Position numbers and translations under genes: made by a program. 57,500 nt of DNA from Planctomycetota bacterium (GTDB lineage: Bacteria; Planctomycetota; Planctomycetia; Planctomycetales; Planctomycetaceae), in NCBI GenBank assembly GCA_003388505.1, contig QQVO01000059.1, positions 1 to 57,500 on the forward strand. Direction: 5' to 3'. Of the stretch, positions 50,745 to 57,500 are shown piece by piece. Every line of letters begins with the position of its first letter. The first letter of the stretch is position 1. The notes beneath the pieces were generated by a model. That model did not search any database, was not told the DNA's origin, and saw only the letters and a program-made list of their open reading frames with translations.

Positions 50745-51989
50745 TCAACCTCCAATGCAATACAGCACGCTGTCCGACCGCAGCAGCACACGCCCGTAAG
50801 CCGGCGTGATCGACGCGCGAAACACTTCCGTCGCGGCCGGATCGACCGTGCTTTCCGAGACCACCTCGCCCGACTGCGGATCGACCGCGATGGTGACGCC
50901 CGACTCTTTCACGAAGTACGCCAAACCGCCCCAGGCGACTGGGGAGGCGGAGATCTGGTCCCCCACGCGGGTCTTCCAGAGTTCCTTGCCGCTTTCGGCG
51001 TCGTACCCGGTGATGACCGCCGACCGCAGACTCGAAACCAGGACCACGCCGTCGACAATGATCGGCGAGGGGAGGTCGCGACCGCCCCGTTCGGTATGCC
51101 AGGCCATGTGCGTTTCGGTCACGTCGCCGCTGCCGCCCGGAATGATCGCATAGGTGTCTCCGGAAAGGCCGTTGACGACGTGCAGCAGTCCGCCCGCCGG
51201 GGCGACCGTCGGTGTGCCGCGTCCATTGAAGCTGCGGCAGTTCCACAATTCTTCCCCGGTCGACGGGTCGTAAGCGCGGACGCCGGTGTGGCTGTTGACC
51301 ACGACCTCCGTGCGACGCGCTGACCCCCCCGCAACGTTCGCCTCGATAACGATCGGGCTGCTCCAGCCGCGATTCGCCGGACGTGGAGTCCGCCAGACCT
51401 CCTCCCCGGTCACCTTATGAAAGGCGACAATGGAGGCGTCTGAGTCTGCGTCGCAATTCTGAACGACCAGGTCGCCGACCAGCCTGGGGCAGGCGGCCGT
51501 CCCCCACGGACTTTCCAGCGCGCCGAGGTCGTTCTGCCAGAGTTTCTCGCCCTCGAGCGAATAACAGACCAGCCCGCCGCCGCGACCGAAAAACGCGTAC
51601 ACGCGCTCTCCGTCGGTCGCGCAGGTCGCCGACGCCCAGCCGTTCATCGGATGCGTCGGTTCCGGTTCGCCGGTCCACGCAGTCTCCTGCCAGAGGATGC
51701 TGCCGTCGTGGCGGTCGAGACAGATCACAACCCGCTCGCGTCCTTCATCGAGCGCGGCTGTCAGCACGATCTTCTCCCCCGTGACGACCGGCGACGATTG
51801 CCCCAGTCCGGGCAGATCGCGGGTCCAGACGACGTTTTCCGCCGTCCAGCGTTCCGGAAGTCCGGTTTCGTGAGAGTGTCCGTCCTGCGTCGGCCCCCGC
51901 CACCCATGCCAGTCGTCAGCGGCGGCGATTCCAGGGCTTCCAACAACAGCGCACACCACCGCGACCAGGTTGTAAAGCAATCTCTGCAC
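50745..51989 (-). CDS. PQQ-like beta-propeller protein, exported
   Basis: A 414-residue propeller related to 39058-40458. I chose GTG at 51989, which follows AAGGGA at 6-7 bases and leads into a signal peptide (RLLYNLVAVVCAVVGSPGIAAA); upstream codons are not leader-like. It opens DDWHGWRGPTQDGHSHETGLPERW, then blade motifs RHDGSILWQE, LEGEKLWQN, VTGEEVWRT, STGEELWNC and ESGKELWKT. The family binds or scaffolds; no enzyme residues are evident. It starts 48 bases downstream of the metallohydrolase stop on the same strand, so the two likely share a transcript. Confidence 0.88.
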   Translation of the reverse strand: MQRLLYNLVAVVCAVVGSPGIAAADDWHGWRGPTQDGHSHETGLPERWTAENVVWTRDLPGLGQSSPVVTGEKIVLTAALDEGRERVVICLDRHDGSILWQETAWTGEPEPTHPMNGWASATCATDGERVYAFFGRGGGLVCYSLEGEKLWQNDLGALESPWGTAACPRLVGDLVVQNCDADSDASIVAFHKVTGEEVWRTPRPANRGWSSPIVIEANVAGGSARRTEVVVNSHTGVRAYDPSTGEELWNCRSFNGRGTPTVAPAGGLLHVVNGLSGDTYAIIPGGSGDVTETHMAWHTERGGRDLPSPIIVDGVVLVSSLRSAVITGYDAESGKELWKTRVGDQISASPVAWGGLAYFVKESGVTIAVDPQSGEVVSESTVDPAATEVFRASITPAYGRVLLRSDSVLYCIGG

Positions 51990-52037
51990 CGCATTTCCCT
52001 TTCGTGAAGGCCGGTCAGGTCGCGGAGGCACGACCCG

Positions 52038-53633
52038 CTATTGCGACTCCAGCCGGGCCGACAGCTCCGAAATTCCTTCGGCGTAGACTTCCAGCACCTG
52101 CTGCTTCTCTGCTTCGTCGGCGAACAGCCCCTTCTCCTCGATCAACGCGCGGCTGTCGCGCATTTCGTTCAGCAGGCTCACGCCGGCGTTCCGGTCGAAC
52201 TTCCGCTGTCCTCCAACGTCGACGAAACTCGCGCCCGTGTGCGAGAACAACTCGCGGCCGTACTCGTTCAGGGGAGTCGAATCCGCATAGTCGGGATCGT
52301 CCGGGAGTGAGGGCGGCGGCGTCCGGAGCGCGATCCAAGTGGGTTGGTTGATTGGGACTTCGGTCGTGAACTGAGCCTCGAAGTGCCGGCCGACGCTCCG
52401 CGACGACTCGGTATGCACGACGTCGCCGCCCAGCACCACTTCAAGTCGTTTGAAGTCGACGCGTCCGACGGCGCGGCCGGTGACTGTGACGCGGCCGGGC
52501 TCTTCAAGCGACACATCCTCGCCGATCCCTTGGCCGTTGACTGAGAAGTCCAGCAGCGGTCCGTTGGTGATGAACGAGCGGCCTGCGGCAAGCTGCTCCA
52601 GCCATTCCTCGGGGGTGGGGCGGCCGTCGTGCGGCACGTAAACGCGAGAGAAGTCGTAAATGAACCAGTCGGTCCCGGTCGAAAACGGAACCTTGATGCC
52701 GCAGTCGAGGTAGCGGTAGAAGCTGTGCTCGTAGCTGCCGTGCGACCCGCCGTCGAAGATGTTGTTGGCGTGCAACCGGCCGGCGAGCCAGTTCGGGATG
52801 TCCTCCAGTCCCCAGTCGTTGTGACACCAGATGACGGTCGCTCCGAGTTCGTGGGCGCGGTCGATTCCCCGCCGCAGCGGCAGGCCGTCGGTCCCTGTCT
52901 TCGAAATGCCGGGTCCGATGCTGACCGGATAGACCAGTTCCGGAATCGCCAGCAGCATCACGTGGCCGTACCCCTCGCCCCCCGCTCCGAAGTTGTGCCG
53001 GTGTTCTTCTCCATGATCGAAGTGCACATGCTGGTTGTTGAGTGAGTGCAACTCTTCCCGCGTGTACTCGTTGGACGTGTAGTGCACGTCGTCCTCGGCC
53101 CGCTCCAGGTAGGAGACGAAGACGAGGTCGAGTCCGTCCGCCATACCGACGTCGACCAGGTAGTCGTCCGATTCGCCCCGCGTCACTTTCTGCAAATGGA
53201 CGTGCGTGTTGGCGTTCCAGAGGCCGGCCCGATGCGCCTCGTGGAACTGATGCGGCGTCAGTTCGACGTCGGCCGATTCCCGATCCGTCAGGTCGATCTG
53301 CTGCTCGGCAATCTCCGCGCCCAACCCCGAGAACGCGCGGATCGTCAGCGGTTCTCGCGGCAGTTCAATGGAAGCCGGTTCCGGCAGGACAAACCAGTCG
53401 TGAATCGACAATTTCTGCGGCACGCCCCGTCCGCGGGGGAGCAAACCCTCAAGTTCGACTGATTCACCGTCGGCGCCAAGCACCTGGATGACGGCCGCTG
53501 TGGCATCACCGGTCGCCTCATTAACAACTCTTATCGCGACGGCGCAGGTCTTGGGCGCGTTCGGCTCAGCGGCCGACATTCCGAGAGCAGTCAGCAGCAG
53601 GACGCCCATGACACTGACTACAGCAACCCGCAT
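52038..53633 (-). CDS. CehA/McbA family metallohydrolase, exported
   Basis: A 531-residue protein; the ATG at 53633 has GGGAG upstream and a signal peptide follows (RVAVVSVMGVLLLTALGMSAA). An N-terminal beta region (about 28-145) precedes a PHP-like metallohydrolase domain starting at LWNANTHVHL (HxH metal site, about 153-158). Further candidate ligands are NQHVHFDHGEEHRHNFG, TVIWCHNDWG and STGTDWF. CehA/McbA proteins hydrolyse carbamates and phosphoesters; the natural substrate here is unknown. The C-terminal ~130 residues form another beta-rich region with TNGPLLDFSVNGQGIGEDV, typical for the family. First gene of a two-gene unit with the propeller at 50745. Confidence 0.88.
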   Translation of the reverse strand: MRVAVVSVMGVLLLTALGMSAAEPNAPKTCAVAIRVVNEATGDATAAVIQVLGADGESVELEGLLPRGRGVPQKLSIHDWFVLPEPASIELPREPLTIRAFSGLGAEIAEQQIDLTDRESADVELTPHQFHEAHRAGLWNANTHVHLQKVTRGESDDYLVDVGMADGLDLVFVSYLERAEDDVHYTSNEYTREELHSLNNQHVHFDHGEEHRHNFGAGGEGYGHVMLLAIPELVYPVSIGPGISKTGTDGLPLRRGIDRAHELGATVIWCHNDWGLEDIPNWLAGRLHANNIFDGGSHGSYEHSFYRYLDCGIKVPFSTGTDWFIYDFSRVYVPHDGRPTPEEWLEQLAAGRSFITNGPLLDFSVNGQGIGEDVSLEEPGRVTVTGRAVGRVDFKRLEVVLGGDVVHTESSRSVGRHFEAQFTTEVPINQPTWIALRTPPPSLPDDPDYADSTPLNEYGRELFSHTGASFVDVGGQRKFDRNAGVSLLNEMRDSRALIEEKGLFADEAEKQQVLEVYAEGISELSARLESQ

Positions 53634-53905
53634 CGCGTTTCTCCCGATTTCATGCCGTCGCAAATCTCGACGGCCAAGACCGTCAGACCGATCCGTTAAG
53701 GTCACTTTATCAGGGCGTCCTGGCGACGACCAATCCGGTTGGTGCGAGTCTGGCGGGGATCGCCAAACTCCGGCCATGAGGGAACTTGGACTGCGTCGCG
53801 TCTCGACAGGCCCGCAGACGGAAACCCCCGGTTCCTCGATTGCACGAGTCCCGCCGACCGATTACACCGATCGCTGTTCGTCCTGAATCTGAGCAGTGCG
53901 GCGGC

Positions 53906-54706
53906 ATGCAGTTTCGTGAGCAGAACCGGCAGGCGTGGGACCACTTGGCGCGAAGCGGCAGTCAGTTTGCGCACGTGGCGACCGATGAGGAGTGCGGGCA
54001 GCCGCTGCTGTCGCTCGATACGCACGGCTGGCTGCCGGGCAGCGTGCAGGGTCTCGACGTGCTCTGCCTGGCCGGGGGAGGGGGGTGGCAATCGATTCTC
54101 TATGCGGCGGCGGGGGCGCGCGTGACGGTCGCCGATCTGTCTCCCGCCATGCTGGCCCTTGATGAGCGGGAGGCCGCCCGGCGGAAGCTCACTGTACGAG
54201 TGCTCGAGGCATCGATGGATGACTTGTCACCTCTGCCGGACCGTTCGTTCGATATTGTTCATCAGCCGGTGAGCACCTGCTACGTGCCGCGCCTCAAGCC
54301 GGTTTACGCAGAAATCGCGCGCGTGCTTCGTCCGGGCGGCCTGTACATCAGCCAGCACAAGCAGCCGACGAGCCTGCAGATTGTCGATCGCGACGGCAGA
54401 GATCGCTATATCGTCGGTGTCGGCTACTACCACAACGATCCGCTACCGGCCGTGATCGACGAGTCGTACCGGGAAGACGGGGCGGTGGAATACCTGCACC
54501 GCTGGGAAGAACTGATCGGCGAGCTGTGTGCGGCCGGTTTCGTGATCGAAGCGCTGACGGAACCGCGGCGGGGTGACCCAAAGGCCAAGCCCGGCCATTT
54601 CAAGCACCGGGGTCTGTTCGTTCCGCCGTACGTGCGATTGAAGGCCCGGCGGAGCGAGGCGAAATCGCCGGTCGCCGGCCGAAGTCCGATCTGGACGCCT
54701 GAATGA
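53906..54706 (+). CDS. Class I SAM-dependent methyltransferase
   Basis: A 266-residue cytoplasmic methyltransferase. It starts with the NRQAWDHLARSG motif common to this subfamily. Motif I is VLCLAGGGGWQSILYAAAGARVTVADLS (about 51-78), with the acidic end in VTVADLS binding the ribose of SAM. Motif II is RSFDIVHQPVSTCYV and motif III ARVLRPGGLYISQH (about 140-153). Substrate unknown; the C-terminal GHFKHRGLFVPPYVRLKAR is a basic tail. Start codon support is weak, so 53906 is chosen by family start and lack of earlier coding character. It stands 116 bases upstream of pyruvate kinase. Confidence 0.9.
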   Translation: MQFREQNRQAWDHLARSGSQFAHVATDEECGQPLLSLDTHGWLPGSVQGLDVLCLAGGGGWQSILYAAAGARVTVADLSPAMLALDEREAARRKLTVRVLEASMDDLSPLPDRSFDIVHQPVSTCYVPRLKPVYAEIARVLRPGGLYISQHKQPTSLQIVDRDGRDRYIVGVGYYHNDPLPAVIDESYREDGAVEYLHRWEELIGELCAAGFVIEALTEPRRGDPKAKPGHFKHRGLFVPPYVRLKARRSEAKSPVAGRSPIWTPE

Positions 54707-54822
54707 GTTGGCCTGAAATCCTCTCGGCGCCGACAAACCGTTACACAGCGATCATCGCGGATTCAATCTGCTACCATCAGAGCCGTCTTTGAATGGACCC
54801 CTTCTCAGCGTGCGGATGTTCC

Positions 54823-56283
54823 ATGGGCAAACGAGACGGCTCTCTGACGACGGTGGACCGGGCGAGTCACACGAAGATCGTGGCCACGATCGGTCCCGCC
54901 TGCGATTCACTTAAGACGCTGGCCGAGCTGATTCGGGCAGGCGTGGACGTCTTTCGCATCAATACCGCACACGGGACATCCGATGACCACGCACGGATGC
55001 TCCAGATTGCCCGCGCGGCCGCCGACGAGGTCGGCCACCCGGCGGCTGTTCTGGTCGACCTGGCCGGCCCCAAGATCCGGCTCGGAGAACTGGCCGGGGG
55101 GGAAATGACGCTTGCCCCCGGGGAGACCGTGCGGTTCGTCCGCGGGGAGACGGCTCAAGCGCCCGATCAACTGGTCTGCTCCTATGAGTCGCTGATTGAC
55201 GAACTGGAGCCGGGCGACCGGGTGATGCTGGCCGACGGCACCGTGGTCCTGAAAGTTGTGGAAGCCGGTCCGGACGAGGCCGTCTGCCAGGTCGAACAGG
55301 GGGGAACGCTCCGCAGCCGGCAGGGAGTGAACCTGCCGGGGGTCCGCCTGCGTGCGCCCGCGCTCGGCGAAACGGATCGCTCGGTCGCCGTGTGGGCGGC
55401 GGAGGCCGGGGCCGACTTCATCAGTCTCAGCTTTGTTCGCAGCGAGCAGGAGATTCTCGAACTGCGCGATCTGGTGAACGAGGTCTCGCCGGACGCACGG
55501 ATCGTGGCCAAGATCGAAAAGCCGGAGGCGCTCGAGAATCTGGAGGCGATCGTCCACGCGGCTGATGCGGTCATGGTGGCGCGGGGAGATTTGGGGGTGG
55601 AGATCGACATCGCCCGCATTGCGGTCGTTCAGAAGCAGATCGTCGACGCCTGCCGCCGCGTCCACAAGCCGGTGATTATTGCCACGCAGATGCTCGACAG
55701 CATGCACGAATCGCGGATTCCGACACGCGCGGAGGCGACCGACGTGGCGAACGCCATTCTGGACGGCGCCGACGCCTGCATGCTGTCCGGTGAGACGGCG
55801 ATCGGCCGCTACCCGGTGGAGGCCGTGCGCATGATGCACCGGATCGCGATGGCGACCGAACCGGCTGCGAGGCCGTTTCGCGAGCATGCGCGGTCTGAGA
55901 GCGCGGCCCCGGACGATATCCCGCCGATTACCGAGGCGGTCACACGCTCCGCCGCCCGCATCGCACGGGAACTCGACGCGGAACTGATCATCGTCGCCAG
56001 TGCGACCGGACGCTCCGCGTTGAGCATTTCGCAGACCCGAACACTCGTGCCGACGATCGGCGTCAGCAACTCCCCGCAGACGCTGCGCCGCATGTGCCTG
56101 TACTGGGGGGTGGTGCCGCTCCCTTCCGCCCCGATCGACGATGACCAGGCGCTCCTGGAGTACATCGCCGATCGAGGCCTGCAATCGGGACGCCTCAAGT
56201 CCGGGGACCGGATCGTGCTGGTGGCGGGCACGGGGGTCTCCTCCAGCCAGCACAACGCCGTCATCGTGGAAGAAGTGGCGTAG
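54823..56283 (+). CDS. pyk: Pyruvate kinase
   Basis: A 486-residue enzyme making pyruvate and ATP from phosphoenolpyruvate. Motifs are HTKIVATIGPA, FRINTAHG (usual form RxNFSHG), VDLAGPKIRLG, the B domain (about 100-190), IVAKIEKPEALENL with the catalytic Lys, VMVARGDLGVE and IIATQMLDSM, then the C-terminal regulatory domain (about 345-486). The GPKIR Lys, with DL in place of DT, marks the potassium-independent type (E. coli PykA-like). The Ser in NFSHG is Ala here. Ten codons upstream another ATG (54793) is possible; neither has a strong ribosome site. Confidence 0.95.
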   Translation: MGKRDGSLTTVDRASHTKIVATIGPACDSLKTLAELIRAGVDVFRINTAHGTSDDHARMLQIARAAADEVGHPAAVLVDLAGPKIRLGELAGGEMTLAPGETVRFVRGETAQAPDQLVCSYESLIDELEPGDRVMLADGTVVLKVVEAGPDEAVCQVEQGGTLRSRQGVNLPGVRLRAPALGETDRSVAVWAAEAGADFISLSFVRSEQEILELRDLVNEVSPDARIVAKIEKPEALENLEAIVHAADAVMVARGDLGVEIDIARIAVVQKQIVDACRRVHKPVIIATQMLDSMHESRIPTRAEATDVANAILDGADACMLSGETAIGRYPVEAVRMMHRIAMATEPAARPFREHARSESAAPDDIPPITEAVTRSAARIARELDAELIIVASATGRSALSISQTRTLVPTIGVSNSPQTLRRMCLYWGVVPLPSAPIDDDQALLEYIADRGLQSGRLKSGDRIVLVAGTGVSSSQHNAVIVEEVA

Positions 56284-56698
56284 CGCCCGGTCTGCGTTTG
56301 AATCTCAGGTCGGCTCTTCCGCGAGTACCGCTCGACCGGAGGATTCGGACTGACGCGATCGTCCTTGTGCCACGGAATCGGCGGCTGGAATTCAGGCATG
56401 GCTCCTTTGGCCCGATGGCTTGGAAGCATCGCAATTCATTGGCACTCAATGACATGGGGCTGTATGCCGCTCGAACCGATGACCCCGAATCAGTTGAAGC
56501 CGATTACTCCGGTTCTTCGGCTTCTTCCGAGAAAACCTGTTGTGCGGCCTCGAATCTGACGATGTTCATGGTGTGCGATGTGACCGTGCAACCGCGAACG
56601 GGCAGAAAAGAGACCATCCGGGCGCATCGCCAGGCAGGGGTGGCAAGCCGCGACCTCCGACGACCGCGTCGCAAGTGAGATCAAGGAGTGTACGAGTC
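56284..56698. other. Intergenic spacer of 415 bases without recognised gene
   Basis: Lies between pyruvate kinase and the Tyr-rich exported protein. The middle (56440-56580) is less GC-rich than the flanks. A 38-residue minus-strand frame begins near 56618 but has no ribosome site or recognisable product. I see no terminator directly after pyk. Confidence 0.4.
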
Positions 56699-57001
56699 AT
56701 GCTCAAACGAGCCGTATTGACCGGTCTGGTGCTGTTGGCGGCGGCCACGGGCTCGCTGCTGACCTCGAGTGACGCGCACGCCGCTCCTCCGGGGCAGCCC
56801 TCGAACTGGCAGCGATTCTACTACTATCCTTACGTGTACTACCCGCAGAATTTTCAGCAGTACCCGGAAAGTTACGACCACCTGTACTACAGGTATCCGC
56901 GGGAACGGCAGATCCCGGTGTTCAACGCGAACTGGCACAATTTTTACCTGATGGACAAGCCGTTCCACAAAGGCGGCCACTTCGCCCTCGATATCTTCTA
57001 G
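56699..57001 (+). CDS. Small Tyr-rich exported protein
   Basis: A 100-residue protein with AAGGAG 10 bases before its ATG and a signal peptide (LKRAVLTGLVLLAAATGSLLTSSDAHA). The mature part is dominated by aromatic residues: FYYYPYVYYPQNFQQYPESYDHLYYRYPRE, then WHNFYLMDKPFHKGGHFALDIF. About 17 of 73 mature residues are Tyr or Phe. The closing pattern recalls small planctomycete proteins annotated calmodulin-binding, without evidence for such activity. It may be a cell-surface or matrix component. A strong terminator follows at 57116. Confidence 0.82.
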   Translation: MLKRAVLTGLVLLAAATGSLLTSSDAHAAPPGQPSNWQRFYYYPYVYYPQNFQQYPESYDHLYYRYPRERQIPVFNANWHNFYLMDKPFHKGGHFALDIF

Positions 57002-57115
57002 AGGCGAGCCTGAAGACATCGCCGGTGCGAGCAGACTGTTCTTTCGCGCCGGCTCCGAATCGCGACCATCATCTCGGGAAGCAGACGGCTCCGGGGGCGA
57101 TGGGAACGAGGGAAG

Positions 57116-57150
57116 AACAGCCCGCTTCCTGGAGGGGGAAGCGGGCTGTT
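57116..57150 (+). terminator. Strong rho-independent terminator
   Basis: AACAGCCCGCTTCC (57116-57129) pairs exactly over 14 bases with 57137-57150 around a 7-base loop, followed by TGCTTTTG. It ends transcription from the Tyr-rich gene and isolates sufE. Confidence 0.9.
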
Positions 57151-57312
57151 TGCTTTTGCGCGCCGCCGAAAAATGTTGCTGTGAGACGCCTCGGCCGTAG
57201 GGGGAAAGCGATTGCAGTTCCGATTCGCGGCGCCCGGCACCTTGGAGGCGCTGAGGCGGGGCCCTAGAATGGAAGGGGACCACGCTGTTTTGATCGCGGA
57301 GGGAGTGCAACG

Positions 57313-57500
57313 GTGCCGGACCTGGACCAGATGACGATCGATGAACTGATCGACGAGTTTGAGTTTCTCGGCGAATGGGAGGATCAGTGCCAGTATCTGA
57401 TAGAACTGGGCAAGGAACTCCCGGAGCTTCCCGAGGGATTCAAGGTCGACGCTAACCTGGTGCCCGGTTGCCAGGCGCGGGTGTGGTTTGTGCCGGAGGT
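57313..57500 (+). CDS. sufE: SufE family Fe-S cluster assembly protein, partial
   Basis: The first ~62 residues of a SufE-like protein run off the window end. GTG 57313 follows GGAGGGAG at 7 bases. The visible part has MTIDELIDEFEFLGEWEDQCQYLIELGKELPELPEGFK and NLVPGCQARVWF. The GCQ Cys (about residue 54) is the sulfur-accepting residue. SufE takes sulfane sulfur from SufS and raises its activity. The remaining half, including the rest of the domain, is outside this window. No sufS is seen before it. Confidence 0.9.
   Translation, partial: MPDLDQMTIDELIDEFEFLGEWEDQCQYLIELGKELPELPEGFKVDANLVPGCQARVWFVPE

Noticed and set aside
50745-51989. PQQ-dependent alcohol dehydrogenase
   Set aside because: Only propeller blade motifs are visible; there is no leader-plus-catalytic pattern (no vicinal Cys, no haem CxxCH) of that enzyme.
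56298-56678. 126-codon plus-strand frame after pyruvate kinase
   Set aside because: No ribosome site, no leader or domain, Arg-rich composition typical of out-of-frame GC-rich DNA.

Overview
The window looks like chromosomal DNA of a planctomycete (Planctomycetales-like). The reasons are high GC, a DUF1501 (Tat-exported) plus DUF1549/DUF1553 gene pair, several secreted PQQ-like beta-propeller proteins, a DUF4159 protein, many BNR/glycosidase-like secreted proteins, a Tyr-rich small secreted protein of planctomycete type, and short palindromic repeats in many intergenic spaces. The species cannot be named from sequence alone. I see no rRNA, tRNA, CRISPR array, integrase or transposase.

Layout. 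1-5.9 kb: palindrome cluster, fatty-acid desaturase (-), exported epoxide-hydrolase-like protein (+), zinc-ribbon protein and DapA-family lyase (-), then a foldback repeat. 5.9-9.8 kb: cutA, the DUF1501 gene with its own terminator, and a DUF1549/1553 gene with two EF-hands (all -). 10-13.6 kb: Hsp20, an orphan ABC-2 permease and an amidohydrolase (+). 13.7-17.9 kb: folC, SMP-30-like lactonase, DUF4159 protein and an acidic membrane protein (-). 18-25.3 kb (+): a two-gene HicA-like module, a four-gene set of exported glycan-handling proteins (GH43/32-like propeller, two sialidase-like proteins, DUF4838), then a truncated FloA-like protein behind a probable leaderless promoter. 25.6-31.4 kb: an FtsX-type permease and HlyD-type adaptor (+), with the matching ATPase on the opposite strand beyond a gene of different character. 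31.4-40.5 kb (-): UbiB-like kinase, a 1,574-residue double-propeller protein, zinc-ribbon protein and a PQQ-like propeller. 40.9-43.9 kb (+): conserved hypothetical, rhomboid protease, TIR-domain protein. 44-47.8 kb (+): a three-gene xanthine-dehydrogenase-family oxidoreductase whose small subunit lacks all four ligands of one [2Fe-2S] cluster. 47.9-50.4 kb (+): small Cys-rich protein, DUF1326 protein and two exported hypotheticals. 50.7-53.6 kb (-): CehA/McbA-type metallohydrolase and another propeller. 53.9-57.5 kb (+): methyltransferase, pyruvate kinase, Tyr-rich exported protein, strong terminator, and the start of sufE.

How genes work together. The clearest functional units are the exported carbohydrate set (18.6-24.8 kb), the tripartite ABC exporter split over two strands (25.6-31.4 kb), and the Tat-exported molybdo-flavoprotein (44-47.8 kb). 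The most unusual signals are the Cys-to-acidic replacement in the molybdo-enzyme small subunit, the TIR protein with an unrecognised C-terminal region, the compact HicA-like pair, the SPFH-less FloA-like protein, a ~250-280 bp foldback element in two full copies and one half copy, and a stem-loop element found just past four gene 3' ends.
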